Positions 33,521-46,399 of a DNA stretch of 64,000 nt are shown piece after piece (position 1 is the stretch's first letter; the number at the start of each line of letters is the position of its first letter). Source of the DNA: Datnioides undecimradiatus (Eukaryota > Chordata > Actinopteri > Lobotiformes > Datnioididae); contig WARS01000025.1 of NCBI GenBank assembly GCA_008933995.1, positions 4,943,477 through 5,007,476 of the forward strand, in the 5' to 3' direction. Below the pieces are notes generated by a model. That model was not told the DNA's origin and searched no databases. It saw only the letters and a list, made by a program, of their open reading frames with translations. A program made the translations under genes and the position numbers.

Positions 33521-36333
33521 ATCTACTGTACTGCTGTGCTTTCAAGTATTGTGGGGTTTTTTTTGTTTTATGCTTTGTCTTTTTCTTAATCTAATGCTAA
33601 TTTTTCCAGATTTTTATCATTTAATGTATAAAATGACTTTTGATGAAACTGATTGCAGCTTCCGAAATCCTCAAATTTCCCAAGCCTTCATCCAGTTTAT
33701 GTGTCGTGTTGTATCTTTTTTAAATCTTTGGTATTTTGTTTTTTTCTACCAGCAGCTAATCAATTATGCGACTATATTCAGCACAAATTAAGGACTCACT
33801 ATGCCCCAAACACCATTTAAGCCATCTGATGCGTGTCAATGTGTTTCTGGTTTATGCCTCCCAGTGCCAGCAGATGCTCAGAGTCTGTGTGAGTGTATAC
33901 ATTGTAGACGAGCGGGCAACTACGCACATATGTGTGCTGTGCATGTGAACAATGCCACCAGTTGCTGTGGGTGGAAGCCCCCTGGTCGTCTGCCAGCGTG
34001 CGGGGAGGGACTGACCACGGTACAATGGAGGGTGTGAGCTGACGGCGGGGGAGGGAGGCGCAGGAGGAGGAGGAGGTGGAGGAGGCTAGGCCAGGGGGTG
34101 GTAAGCAGAGATAAAGCCAGACAGATGGGGCAGACAATGAGGCATAGACACCCACCCTGCATGTCAACAACACCCCCCGGCCTCCTTCAAACTTTAGCAA
34201 TTCCTTTTCTCTCCGCATGTGCCAAACCATCTCAACATTCCTGCTTTTGTGCAATTTTTCTGTCTTTTTGCTCCATTTCCCAGCTTAAGGTTGATTTTTA
34301 AAATAGCACAACATTTCACAATGAGGGGTTTTTTTGCCACAGAAACCTTTTCCTCACAATCAACTTTCTTTCTCTTTGTTCGTCCACTGACTCTCCTCCT
34401 TTTCCTCTCTCCGTCCTTTGTTGTTCCCTTGTGTGACGAGAAGAAACCTCAATACAGCTGCAGAGTTGAGGGGGTTGGTGAAGGAGGGTGAGATTATAGA
34501 TAGTATGGAGAGGCATAGCTGTCACCTGTTGTGCTCAAACCCCCTTGTTCGGAAAGCTGATCCCAACTCCCATTTCTCAGGTTTCCACAAACAACCTCAG
34601 CTGTCAGAGTCATAGAGCACTCTGTCTCCTTCCATTGGTCTCTCATCCGTCTCTCATGGCCCTCGATCACAAAGAGAGGTCGGCTTTCATCAGTTTGTTC
34701 TTGGTTTAGGCTCTAGGGGCCTTGAAAGCCTCTTTGGAGAATGGTTTTTAGTTTAGACATGTTCATGAATATGGATTTCAGTTGCCAACAAACTGGTTAT
34801 ATAAAACATTCACACCCATTTCTTATTAAAACCCAGCAGGGTTACATAATTAAAACTCACCAGATGACTTCTATCCCCCCTGAGATTGGTGCGTTGGATT
34901 TGGATTGGTGTTTTTATTGCTGCATTACAGAAAAGCATGGTCGGACTCCAGGTAAAGAGATGACTGACGCACTGATCTTCACAGGGAAATGTTTGAGGTT
35001 TTGGCATACTGAATGACTGATTGATGATGGCTTGTTTAGAATAATTGGCGATTAAAATAATGAACATACCGGAATAATCACTGTACACGTGATCCCGCAT
35101 GACAATGGCGAGGAATCCTTTCCAAAACTTCTCACACCCACAACAATTTAGAGTTGCTCATAAACACATGCCGTCATCTCAGGGAGTGTTTTTGTTAAGT
35201 CTGTACAGTGCATGTTAACCATGTGAGCATAAAACAAAGTTGGTGCCGCTGCACACATGTACAACACCACGTCTGTGAAAAGGTTACCCACACAGCGTGA
35301 TCCTTTGAGGATGAGCCGCTGAGGAGACAGGAAGCCCTGGGTGTTCGCGCTCCCGTTCCACATGAATGCAGCTCTGATCCCAGAGCAGTGAAAGGATGAG
35401 GCCTTTATCTGTAAATGTGACCTCTGACCTTTGCCAGTCAAACCAGTGGAAAAAGCAGCTGTGTGAGTGTCACCAAAAAAGACAGATGTTATACAAAGTG
35501 AGAGAGTATTCAGAGAAAAGACTTGTTCTTTCCTACAGCAGAGATCTTTGTCTGCTGATACCCACACGTTTTCATATAGATACGTCTGTCAGTGCAGTAA
35601 AACAGAAGTAAGCAAACGGAACAACATCGCCTCCGCCACTTCACACTCATAGTGGTGGGCAACGCTTGCAACATGGTTAAGATTAACATTTTAAAATGAG
35701 TGTGACTGTTCATTCTCAGCAATAGAAATTACGGTTTGACTTAATGCAATAACTGACCCTGGATTAATATTATGTTATTTTAATTTAACTGCAGTAAATA
35801 CATTCCTTTTACATCTCTTAAAGCTTCTGTTTGTTCCTTCTATTTATCGTCATGATGACTGATTTCACATTTTCCCTCCTGTCATGGTGCAACTATTCTG
35901 CGTTATATGTGACTCACGTCCAGTCACTTCCTGCTGGCGCCTATGGACAGGGCTGGACCTTCCCCAATTTGCAGTGTATTGCAGAATACGTGAAGTGTCA
36001 CCATTTAGTTAGTCACCATAGAATATAACAGAGTAACACGTCTGAAATATACTTTGTTTTTAATCTAGGGTATGGAGGAGAATCCCTCTTCGGAGTTGTT
36101 TCAACCTGCTGGTTGTGGAAAATGTGTGTACAGATGACTAAACGAGGACACCTGTTTATCCAGTATGACCTAACTCTGTCTGCGTGTGTGTGTGTCTTGG
36201 TGTTTCTGGGGTGGGCAACTGACAGGCTATGTGTGATGCAACATCTGTATCCTGTACCACCTTATGTAATGGCAAAGTTTACATAGATGATGACGTTTCC
36301 CTGTGTGCCCTGAAATGGCCTCTCCACAGCAAC

Positions 36334-36335
<2 letters not shown>

Positions 36336-36364
<29 letters not shown>
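36336..36364. repeat. GT microsatellite
   Basis: About fourteen GT units, with looser GTGT-rich DNA continuing to about 36430. Confidence 0.9.
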
Positions 36365-37474
36365 GTTGTGTGACAGTGTGTACTTGCCTCTTGTATGTCT
36401 GTATGTGTCTGTGTGTATTTGTGTGTGCAGAAGTGCTACTGTCAGACTCTTTTCATCTATTTTCATACAGGCCACAGAAATAGAGCCAACAGGGAAACAA
36501 GGGCGACCATATATGGGAATATGATCAGGTATGGTGATGGATCACTGATTTCTAATGATTTCCCACGAGATCTACTGAATTAAGTCCAATCTAACGTTTT
36601 AAAATCATCACTAAATCAGCATTTATATTAGTACTATTTAGAAATGATGACATAGGTTTGCTGCCATGGGTGTGAACCACCTTCCATATTGTTTCACTAT
36701 GTCATGGCTGCAGAGTGACTGTGTCAGCTTTTAGTATGCACAACAACAGTAATATACTCATGTGGTATTGCGTTACTAAACAATATCAAATAAATCTTAA
36801 CTTAATGTAAAATAATACATTACCATTTTTATTATATTGTGTGTACTTTAACATTATATCCCCATGAGTGGTGAATATATTGCATCTTCAGAAATCAGGA
36901 TGACGCAAACTATTAATGATACCTAATAAGAAATGGTGTCACTAATACAGTGAGTGAAATACGGTACCTGCTCGGTAGAAGAAGAGTTAAAGAAAATACC
37001 TGAACCACACATTTCTCTCTTTCTTTCTTTTTGCTTCACATCCTTTTTGACTTCAGGATATTGAGCACAATATCGAAGACCTTTTTATTGAGGCCGTGCG
37101 AAGAAAAATGTCATTATTACTGTAATAAAGATCGGTGTTGTTTCAGGGCTTGAGTCAATATTTTGCAGCTTAGCGAGATGAGACGTGAGATGAGACACGC
37201 AGAGAAGTTGCAGAACAGGTTCGGAGCGTTTATGGAGAGGCTTTTTCTCTCTCGCTCGCTCTCTTTTATAGCTAATAGTGCAGTAGGAGTGCTGCAAATC
37301 AATTCTGACAGCAGAGCAGGACACTCCCTGGAATGAAAAAGGCAAATAACCAGAGGGGAGGAGAGAGAGAAACTCTGTCTGCATGTGAGCAAAAGACAGA
37401 GAGAGGCCTCCTGGAAGTAAAGGAAGCTAAGGTGACCTCACCCAGTGGTAACTATAGATTGGATCTGCCATGTG

Positions 37475-37502
37475 ACACACACACACACACACACACACAC
37501 AC
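37475..37502. repeat. AC microsatellite
   Basis: Fourteen uninterrupted AC units. Confidence 0.95.
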
Positions 37503-37589
37503 TTCTCCTCACTCTTCCTCCGTAATCAGCGTGCTTCCCACTCCATAATCAACACCTAATGATAGCTTTAAAGTCACTTTTGTGAGACA

Positions 37590-38035
37590 TACATTGTGAG
37601 ACTGATCCAATGATTCGGCGGCTTCTCCACTCTCTCGCTGCTGTCTGTAAAGCCATTACTTGTAATCACACATCACCTATAATCGCTGACCATTTGCTGT
37701 ACGTCACTGTTTCTTCCGCCGCTGTATTTTTCTTCCCTTTGCCCAGCACCGGGGTGATTATCTGTCATTACAGCCCAATTTTTTATTTTTTTTTTTCGCA
37801 GAAGGAGAGGCACAGAGGCTGGATGATGAAGTCGTGGAAATCTGTTGTTTATTGAGTAACATGCTGTCGGCGTCTCACTTTCCAAGAAGAGTCTGGCAGG
37901 TAACGGCCAATCAGACGGCTGGGGCTGGTCAAAAGTCAAAAATGTCAGATCAGCGCACACTAACCACACGAGGGAACGTGCTTCTCTGTGTACAGTCAGA
38001 GCTCCTGACAGATGCAGCATGGACTCATTAAATGG
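37590..38035. promoter_or_regulatory. Candidate conserved non-coding element
   Basis: The block has balanced composition, few simple repeats and many regulatory-like words: ATTACTTGTAATCAC, ACCTATAATCGCTGACC, CCATTTGCTG, TGTTGTTTATTGAG (forkhead) and GGCCAATCAGACGG (CCAAT). It is interrupted by a short T run near 37785. No open frame with a coding signature is present. Confidence 0.25.
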
Positions 38036-38098
38036 TGTCAGTGCAGATGTGACTGAACAGGTGGGCCTCGCCTGCTAAAAGAGGATTAAGAAGCAAGA

Positions 38099-38099
<1 letters not shown>

Positions 38100-38129
<30 letters not shown>
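38100..38129. repeat. TG microsatellite
   Basis: Fifteen uninterrupted TG units. Confidence 0.95.
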
Positions 38130-38439
38130 CTCAGTAGTAATGCGACCTTGTCCTGAGCTCCAGCCATGGCAGGAAAACAGATCTGCTGAAAAGAATGGGA
38201 GGAAGTACACAATGCACTCCCCACAGACACACACACAAACAGACAAAGACATGGTGTGAGGGGATTATACGCATACACACAGCACATCTCTCTCCATACA
38301 CACAGGCAGAACACAAGCCGTTCACGACGCTCTGTGCGCCTGTGACAACTTGAATCATCTCGCTTGTCAGTCAGGACCTGAACATACATACACACATGCT
38401 AACACGCGTAGACACATTTAATGTGAAAACTGCAGCTCT

Positions 38440-38800
38440 AGACGTCTAAAGTAGGGCGCCGCAGTGGCCATCACTCAAGGGCGTCACACAGCAGGAGAGC
38501 TTTCAATGAAAAGTGCTGCGCAATTACCGGCAAAGAAATAACCTCCATAGCCGTCCACTTTTGTCTTCCTGTGCCGGACCTGCTCTCCAGATGCACTGAA
38601 GGGTCATTATCGGTGCACGAATGGAGATGACGCCACCTGCAGACACTGAGGGCTGAAATGCCCCCGCCAGTTACCTCTGCGAGGGACAGTTGCATCACCC
38701 TGTTGAACGGGAACATTACCGGCTATATTTACCGTCACTAATGGACGAGATATTAGATGTTCTCTTCTGTGGAAAACTGGGTAATTTGGGATGGATTTAG
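38440..38800. promoter_or_regulatory. Candidate conserved non-coding element / enhancer
   Basis: A repeat-free block with even base composition and high word complexity. It includes TTTCAATGAAAAGTGC, GCGCAATTACCGG, GGTCATTATCGG, GACGCCACCTGCAG (E-box), ACATTACCGGC, CACTAATGGACG and GGGTAATTTGGG (homeodomain cores). Its texture differs sharply from the microsatellite-rich DNA on both sides. The call is by pattern only. Confidence 0.35.
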
Positions 38801-39121
38801 TGTGTCGAGGGGTGGACACATGAAACACTGATGGTTAGTTTTTGGAGTGTAGGAGACTCTGAGTTTAACTTTTCTGATGAAACATGAAATATTTGGATAT
38901 TATTAAACATTTTTTTTGCTCTTGTCTGCTACTGTGCGTGTTGCAGATAAGGTTTTTTCCTTTGTTATGAACGAATGTGTAGCAGATGCAAACGATTCCT
39001 CCCCAAATAAGTGACTCAAGGGTAAAAACACTAGTTGGTTAAACCTGAGCAGAAAGCCACCCAATACTGAGAAGATACAAGCACAGTTTAAGGCTGAACT
39101 GGACATGTGAAAGTATGTTCT

Positions 39122-39391
39122 AGTCACGCTAGCCATTTGTCTCCATGGATGTCCTCCAGCGCCATCACTGGGTCAAATATCAAGTTGTGTAATGCTTTGA
39201 TTTATGACCAACCACCTGCAGAGCCAACATTGCCATAGCTGCACTTTTTTTTTGTCCTAATAAGCAAATATTGCCATGCTAACGTGCTAAGCTACGGTTA
39301 TTATAAACATCCGGATGTTGATAATTTCAATACGGGCATGCACAACCGTGCCAACTGTGAGTGCAACCTCACAGAGCCATTAGCATTAGCC
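39122..39391 (-). repeat. Dispersed fish repeat, family B, minus orientation
   Basis: Blocks in order are GTCACGCTAGCCATTTGTCT, CAGCGCCATCACTGGGTCAA, TTTATGACCAACCACCTGCA, TAAGCAAATATTGCCATGCT, AACGTGCTAAGC and CCTCACAGAGCCATTAGC. These are the reverse complement of the family B order seen at 4438-4803. Confidence 0.75.
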
Positions 39392-39907
39392 TGTTCATTG
39401 GTTTTGACAGATTTGGGACTATGCCCTTTAACATATTTACAGTTGTTAATGTTCACAAACGTACTGTGCTGTTCTTTGGACATAGTACTGTGGACAAAAT
39501 AAATAATAAATACCAAGCAAATGTAAAGGACATTTTAACAGTGTTTGAGCACCAGTTTCATTTGTTACATCAACCAAACATGAAGAATGAGGCAGAAGGA
39601 GAGAAGCAGATGTAACTTTGCACTGCCTTTAATCTTTCCGTCTAAATCGTTCTAACTAATCAGAGCCGTTTTAACTCCGCAGACTTAAATGTTGTTGATG
39701 AGTCGCGTGAGCAAATTAATGCATGAAGTGTTTTTTTTTTGTTTTTTTTTCTAGTTTGGCTTCAGTCTTGAGCTTTTCAGACTGTCAGGAGGGAGAAGTT
39801 AACAAAGAGCAGCAAAACAACAACAACAAAAGCGAAAGCAAAGAAATACTGTGAGGGAGGATATCAACACCTGCGTTTCTGTGCCTTTTTGGAAAGTACC
39901 CCCTCCT

Positions 39908-39916
39908 ACACACACG

Positions 39917-39948
<32 letters not shown>

Positions 39949-39949
39949 C
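39908..39949. repeat. CA microsatellite with CG interruptions
   Basis: An array of CA units broken by CGCA at both ends. Confidence 0.9.
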
Positions 39950-40277
39950 TCCTGTGAAGAAAAGTGTTATGTTCTTTCACTCTCATCACCATAGATACCC
40001 AGCAGAACTTCTCCAAAGGGCCCTCGCAACCCACAAAGTAGCCAAATCCTTGCCATTCTGCGTAACCGCCGGCAACAATACATACACTTGTTTGGCCCAT
40101 TCGTTTTGTAGATCCCCTTTGTGTATTAGGATGAAGAGAGAGAGAGAGAGGGAGAGAGGAGGGCTGAGGGGGGGTCTGGGGTGTTTTCTATGCCGGTTTT
40201 GGACACTTTCTCGGGGGCAGCGTGGGCAAAGATGGAGGGGCACATCTGAAGCTCAGCCAGAAAGAGGCCTAGAGCTA

Positions 40278-40281
<4 letters not shown>

Positions 40282-40316
<35 letters not shown>
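40282..40316. repeat. GT microsatellite
   Basis: About seventeen GT units. A complementary CA array lies about 245 bp downstream. Confidence 0.95.
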
Positions 40317-40320
<4 letters not shown>

Positions 40321-40559
40321 CTTGTGTGAGTGAGTCTCGACATATCTCTCTGGTGTCTGTACCTGTGTTATGTTTGTTTGGGTTGATAATCAGAGCTTCC
40401 CTGATCTGTTCTTTTCATTTTGCTCCTTTCTTTTCTCTCTCTCTCACTCCAGTCCCATGTCTTTCTCCCTTTGGCCTGACCTATAATCCCCCTATCCTTC
40501 AATACCCCACTGGCCCATTGTCCTAGACGCCAGAAAACCTGAATAACACACACATGCAA

Positions 40560-40561
<2 letters not shown>

Positions 40562-40598
<37 letters not shown>
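40562..40598. repeat. CA microsatellite
   Basis: About eighteen CA units, complementary to the GT array at 40282-40316. Confidence 0.95.
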
Positions 40599-40601
<3 letters not shown>

Positions 40602-41454
40602 ACACGGCCTTGCAGCCTGCTCCATTGTCCTGCCACTGCTGGCCTAAGTCCTAATACTGCATTGGACCCATGCCCATGTAAACAAGCTCCTGTCTGTCTG
40701 TCTTTCTGCTTCTCCTCTGCATCCATTCACGTCACCGTGATCACACTTTTCACTTTATTATGCCGCTCTCATCCCTCCTCCTCCTCCTCCACCTCCGTCT
40801 TTATGTCCGACTCTTCTCCCGCTCGTCCCTCCGTTCATGCTGCTGTGCTCTCTAAGCTGGGCTGAGCAATTAGTTAATGTACCCTCCACCCCAGGGGTGA
40901 TTCTGGCACTGCCGACCAACTGAGTGTTTGTCTCTGCGCTTGTGCGTGTGTGTGTGGCTTTGGCACCGCCACTGAGTGAGGTTGCTGGGCTAACGGCGGC
41001 CCATCCAGAGTGTTTTTGGCATTGGCAGCGTTTTGGACAACACTCACCTCTTCTCTCTGCACGTCCACTCAACCATAGCAGCCAGCGCTCTGTCTGGGGC
41101 TCTAGTAAACAGCCTTTTAATTAACATGGGGAAAGACCCAAATGTCTAAGAGATCAGTTCAATGCAATGATACATATTTTTGGCCTGTACTGATTGATTG
41201 GATTTATTTATTTATTTTGGACAATGTTTGGCCCATTGTAAAACGTTACTGCTCAGTCTAAATTGCCTCCTCGTGTGTGGAAATGTTTAATGCTTATTTG
41301 CTTCAAAACCACAACAATAAAGATCACAGTGGTGTGTGCACAGTTGAAGCTTTTCCCTAATTCAGGGATTAAAATCGACTTTTGGGCCATTTCAACAGGA
41401 CTTACAAACAGACGCTGTCTATCCTAATAACACACAGTGACAGCAGCGCTGGAT

Positions 41455-41690
41455 GAACTGTTTACTTAAGTCAAAGTAGCAACACCACAGTAATTATACT
41501 CTATTACAAGTAAAAGTCCTGTATCATCAGTATGGTCAAGTTTTGGTATATTTGTATTTTTTAAAACTGAGTCTATGTTTTCATGTAAACTTTAAATTTG
41601 CAGATTAACTACAGCTTTTAAATGAACGCAGTAGCGTGGAAAGTGCGATAAAGCAGAAATACTAAAGCAAATGCCCTTCACTAACTCTAC
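41455..41690 (+). repeat. Dispersed fish repeat fragment, family C
   Basis: TACTTAAGTCAAAGTAGCAA, CACCACAGTAATTATACTCT and ATTACAAGTAAAAGTCCTGT form the opening of the family. GCAGATTAACTACAGC and CAGTAGCGTGGAAAGTG represent the later part in shortened form. Recognised from memory as a common percomorph element; its class is uncertain. Confidence 0.65.
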
Positions 41691-41906
41691 ACTACTGAGC
41701 AACTGGCTGTGATCACACTATATAACTGTATGTAAACTTAATTTTCATGTACGTAAGGTGTTTAAGGTGAAATCAGTTTTATAACTCTTGATGTTTCTTG
41801 ATACTCTGTTGCTCTGTTACTTGTTTAGGTCTTGTAAGAAGTTATATGATTTATATTGTTTTTTTTCTGTGGCCGCATTGTGCCGCATGTTACTGCATAC
41901 TTTATA

Positions 41907-41922
41907 TGCACCACGTGGTGCA
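41907..41922. promoter_or_regulatory. Perfect 16-bp palindrome centred on a CACGTG E-box
   Basis: TGCACCACGTGGTGCA is exactly self-complementary with the canonical E-box in the middle, a possible site for MYC/MAX, USF, CLOCK/BMAL or HES-type bHLH factors. No promoter is evident beside it. Confidence 0.45.
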
Positions 41923-43055
41923 AAGCCTTCTGGGATTAACTTGTGATTTTGAACCAACAAACTACAGAGGAATAAATCAAGCATGAAACTGACAATCGCA
42001 GCTATTACCCGGTTTATTGACTTCACAATAGAAATATATAAAACAACTACGAATACATAAGTTTCAAACAATGATCCAAAATTCTATTTTTACAGTATTT
42101 TAGAGGAGTGCAGAGTCTGAGGGCCTTCCACTAATAGTACAGTACATCTTGTTGTTCAATATGTCTTTCATTTTCTTCTGCATTTTGCTCTTACCCTTTA
42201 ATTTCGTGATATGCACCTGAGTATGCATGTGCTCTTGTGTCCAAATGCACATGTGTACAGACTAGACAGCATGCTTGGTTGCTTTATTGCTTTTGTGCTT
42301 CCTAATGCATCACCCACCTTCTCATGAAAGGGAGAATCACAAATTCCAGTTGAGTCGATCCTCCGTGCCGCAGTTTCATCTCAGCCCCGCTTTGGTGCCT
42401 TTCAAGCCGTGTATGGCCCTGTGAGGGTGTAAAAGGGCAGGCAGGCGCCTCACTGGACACCTCTGTACTTTTCTAAAGGCCTTGAAGGACGCCCAGCATG
42501 TATATACACTCGGTACAAACAACAAAGAGAACGGCTGCGTCACAAAGGGACACCAGCATGGACGAGACGCCGCTCGGTGTACAGCAGGGGGCAACTGGAA
42601 ATGCATGCGAGCGAGTCTGTTTGTGTGTGCGTGTGTGCAGATGATTGATTGTCAGCTGAATCCCATTAACAGGCACTGGACCAATAAGAGCATCTTAGAG
42701 TTATTGGATGCAACCAATTCAATATATCTCCAGCTTAGTGTAATAACTGCACATTGTGAGGCTTGTGACTCAAACTTCTGCCCTCGGCCCTCGTGTTTTC
42801 TATGTGGGCGCCCGTTTTAACCTCCTTTTCTTGCCTTTTCTGCATTAGGTCATGGCAGCGCACAATAAATGTAGACAGTTAATGGCCAATGGCTAGGTCA
42901 AGTAGGGGGATATGGCGCTTGTTTGTGTGTGCGCATAACGATTAGCGTGTGCACATTTGTCTGAAATGTAATGCAACCGGGCATCGCCAGAAGGACAAAA
43001 GACGAGACAGCAGCTCGACCTATTCACCTACCCACCCCCATCCTCTCTCTCTCTA

Positions 43056-43056
<1 letters not shown>

Positions 43057-43088
<32 letters not shown>
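43057..43088. repeat. CA microsatellite preceded by a CT tract
   Basis: About sixteen CA units following (CT)n at about 43042-43054. Confidence 0.95.
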
Positions 43089-43089
<1 letters not shown>

Positions 43090-43487
43090 CACAGTGTTTA
43101 CTTGCCGATGCTCCCCTAATTCATCCATTCCATAAAAAAAAGAGCAATCTCGATGTTCATGCCCTGAAAACAGCGATGTGTGTTCCAACCCCTCGCTGTG
43201 TAATTACATTTGTGCAGACAGACAGTGGGATTCTGATAGGACAGAGTTATATTTATATATTTCTGTTGTTATTTGCCTGCCCCATAGAGAGATGACCCAC
43301 TTCCACTACGTCTGTCTAAGCACACTTGGATGGTTGTGGTGGTGCGAGCACAGTGCAGATATTTCCCAGTGTGTTTGTGTTTGTGTGTCGAGACACGCAA
43401 ATCCAGACACTGTCAGTCTCCTACTGGTTGGTGCAATTCTCTTCTCACCTTTGCAAACGATTCTGCACCTTTGAAGCTTTTCTGCAC

Positions 43488-43511
43488 GTGTGTGTGTGTG
43501 TGTGTGTGTGT
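43488..43511. repeat. GT microsatellite
   Basis: Twelve GT units. Confidence 0.9.
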
Positions 43512-44698
43512 AGTGTCCATGGTGGCACTTACTGCAAATCTGAGGATTTCCAAAAGCACTGGACCTCTGCATCTGTCAATACTAAACATAAACTAGTGCA
43601 TGTGGGTGTTATTTGAACGCCAGCTATTTTCTCCAGTTACAGCCACCAGGTTAAGAGCACATGTGCAATGAAATATACATGAACAGGGTTTAGCTTGTAA
43701 CTAGCAGCCATTTTGTAATAAATACATTTAAAGTACTGAAAACGATATTGTCCAGTGTGCTGGTTATATTTTCAACACATTAATCGTCGATTGTGTGCTT
43801 CTACATCAAGCGTTCTTATGCTGAACTGCAACAAAGAGCGTTATTCATTTACTCACTGTGTGTCTGATATTTATGTATTCGTTTGCGTCTTTCAGTATGC
43901 TTCTGTGTGCACAAGTACGACTGCAACTGCTGTAAACAGCAGTGCTAGTCTGCCCTGACCGTTATGAATGAACATACAGCTCAGAGCACCGCCGAGGGGA
44001 ATGGATGCTCTCATCCAAGGAGTTTCACCTTGTTTTTATGAAAAATAGAATCATAACTACCACGAAAACTTGCCAACGCGTCGGTCTCCAGACAAAAGTG
44101 TAGTTATTTTGATAAATGCCGTTGCAGTCATGTTGTTTTTCTCTCTGGTGCTCAGTGTCATGGATGCTACACTGTGGTAAAGGATTATAGCAAAATCTAT
44201 TCTAGACTTTCAGCTTGATTGTATTTATGTAATTCAAATTTTATTACATGAAATTATGTAAGAATTAACTGTAAATGTGCTTTTGGAAAAGTGCTTTTCA
44301 GGAGGAAAGGAATTAAAAATTAAAGATAGCAATGAGTGCGTATGTTCTAGATAGGGTTAAGTATAAAAGCCAAAGAGTTTATTAACTGCAAGCATCAGAT
44401 AAATAAAGTGGAGTAAAAACTATATTTTACACTTGTGGTGGACGAATCACAAGCTAGAAAAATTATGTTTCAGTCCAATTTTTGCTTTCTGTGTGCTGTC
44501 TTTGTGTGTCTTTGCGCATGTGCTATTTCTCCTCTGTCTGTGCCGATGTGGCATCTGCCGTAGTGCAGGAGGTGACAGAGAGGTAGCAGCAACCTGAGCC
44601 AGGCTGGCTGATGGTCGTCTCTGTGTCCATATGCCCGCTCCGAGGACATGCACTCTCCTGGCAGGACACACTCCCACACACTGGATGCTTCGTTACCT

Positions 44699-44722
44699 CA
44701 CACACACACACACACACACACA
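44699..44722. repeat. CA microsatellite
   Basis: Twelve CA units. Confidence 0.9.
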
Positions 44723-45599
44723 AACTGCAGTCGAACACTCAAGCAGCACCACGTGTGCGGTGCCACATCATCCATGCAGAAGTGTGAAGGGAACGGAGAG
44801 AGGGTAGCGGAGGTAACGGTGTGCGTGCTGCCAAATCACCACATAATGGACTGCCCTGGGACCGTCCAACCTGCCGGCCATATGGGCTCAACACATCAGT
44901 GGAGCGATGGACCCAACACACACATACAAGAACGTATAAGTACCTACTGTATAACAAGTGTGTAAAGATGAGGGGGAATTGTGTTCTGTAGAGTACACAC
45001 TCACGTAAGACCTTGACCTTTTGTAGCTGATGCTATAAAAGCAAAGTAATGCTTTTGCTGTAAATACTTACTATTGCAAAGTGGCTGAAAACAGTAAATG
45101 CATTATTTAGTCTTGTTTGAGAAACATTTGGTAAACACTACAGTACCCAGCAGCTTAGTGTTACTTAGCCTTTTTTTAATAAAGTAAAACTTGACTATCG
45201 TTTTATTTGTTGACAATAACTGTTTACACTGGTCTTACATTTGTTCCCAATTGCAAACCATTTAATTGAAAAAACAGAAATCAAGCTTTCTGAGCTAACA
45301 AATCTGCTAAGCTGCATGTTTGCTTTGCTCTGTCACTAAGAAAAAAATAAGAGCAGAGTTTATTCAGAAGACGCCACCACTGACTTCTGTTTGATAACTG
45401 TGAAAATAAAAACTATACCAGACCAAAAGAGCAATGGTTTGCCAGCAGATGAGGTTAAATAAAAGAGAATGGTGCAGCACACCCGATAATAAGCTTCCTC
45501 GATTCTGGACAATCTGGGTCTCCATCTCCACCAAAGGTCGGCAGTGTCAATGTTTACCAGATAAATACTAAATATCCATTAGATCTGTTGACTGACAGT

Positions 45600-45662
45600 A
45601 GGTTGTGTTGTAGCTGTTCAATATGTACATCGCTTTGGATAAAGGCATCTGCCAAATGACAT
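45600..45662 (+). repeat. SINE tail-like fragment
   Basis: ACATCGCTTTGGATAAAGGC followed by ATCTGCCAAATGAC closely resembles the conserved ending CGCTTTGGATAAAAGCGTCT seen in widespread teleost SINEs (recalled from memory). I see no clear tRNA-like head upstream, so this looks like a 5'-truncated or heavily decayed copy. Confidence 0.6.
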
Positions 45663-46179
45663 GGTGGAAGTGTAGGTTACATTTATATTAAAATGTATTT
45701 TCTGATGCTTGAAAATGTATTAGCAATAAGTGGACTACCAGAACTTTGCAAACTGAGTTGAACTTACTTAGTTGAACATGTGCAAGTGTTGCAGTTCTTT
45801 ACAGCAGCTGGACAATTTCTTCTGAAGTGTTGTTTTCCAAATGCACATTACAGTGGAAACAGGTGTTCCTACCATTGTCTTTCATCGCTGGCAGCCTTTG
45901 TTCTGCGGGCGGTGTCATCTGTGGAGGGAGAGTTGCATCTCCTGTTAATGTATTTCATCAGCTACAGCTGTATCGGACGCTCTCCATTGGTGTGGAAATG
46001 AGGGTCGTCAAGTCGCCAAGTAGCTCCTTCATCCATATTAGAGAGACAGAGAGGAGGGGGGGCTGCTCATTTATTCTGGCTCAGGTGTGAAAAGCGACTG
46101 TGTGTGTGTGTGTGAGACAGAGAGCACAAAGCCCCCCCCCCAAAGTCCCACTATGAGGATGGATGGCCCCATTACAGAG

Positions 46180-46395
46180 GGTTTTAACCCCAGATGGAGA
46201 GATTGAACCATCACAGCGCAAAATTGCCGTAGAGATATGAAGAATACTTGTCATTGGTGCAGAGATTGCACGGTGGTGAGATGGCGGTGAACATCTTTCA
46301 TTTTCTACCTGTAATTTTTAAAACAAGCTGATGATAAAACGAGCGATGACCACCACAGAGTCGCCACAGAGACATTTGTTCATCATGAAATTAGC
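46180..46395. promoter_or_regulatory. Candidate conserved non-coding element
   Basis: A repeat-free block of even composition directly upstream of a family B repeat. Words such as GATTGAACCATCACAG, AATTGCCGTAGAG, GCACGGTGGTGAGATGGCGG, CTGATGATAAAACGAGCGAT and CATCATGAAATTAGC give it the look of regulatory DNA. No coding frame. Pattern-based only. Confidence 0.25.
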
Positions 46396-46399
46396 TCCA

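Larger units (their letters stand above)
33525..37585. other. Gene desert block
   Basis: No gene is recognised. 33540-33790 is AT-rich. 34030-34090 is a GGAGG-type purine tract. A GT array lies at 36336 and an AC array at 37475. Open frames here lack family similarity and coding bias. 36590-36960 is AT-rich and featureless. Confidence 0.55.
38810..41450. other. Gene desert block with GT/CA arrays
   Basis: No gene is recognised. The long open frames here (for example 39954-40526) are produced by GT, CA and GA arrays, not by coding sequence. 40730-40860 is a CTC/CCT-rich tract. 40870-41110 is GC-richer with balanced composition. Confidence 0.55.
41695..46170. other. Gene desert block
   Basis: No gene is recognised. 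The interval holds a 16-bp E-box palindrome (41907), CA/GT arrays at 43057, 43488 and 44699, and a SINE-tail-like fragment at 45600-45662. The segment 42370-42560 has several CpGs and balanced composition. Open frames near 43178-43616 and 44447-44965 cross dinucleotide arrays and are not credible genes. Confidence 0.55.

Noticed and set aside
39954-40526. 190-codon open frame, the longest plus-strand frame in the window
   Set aside because: It runs through GA and GT arrays, giving stretches of RERE and VCVCV. It shows no family similarity, no coding bias and no splice context.
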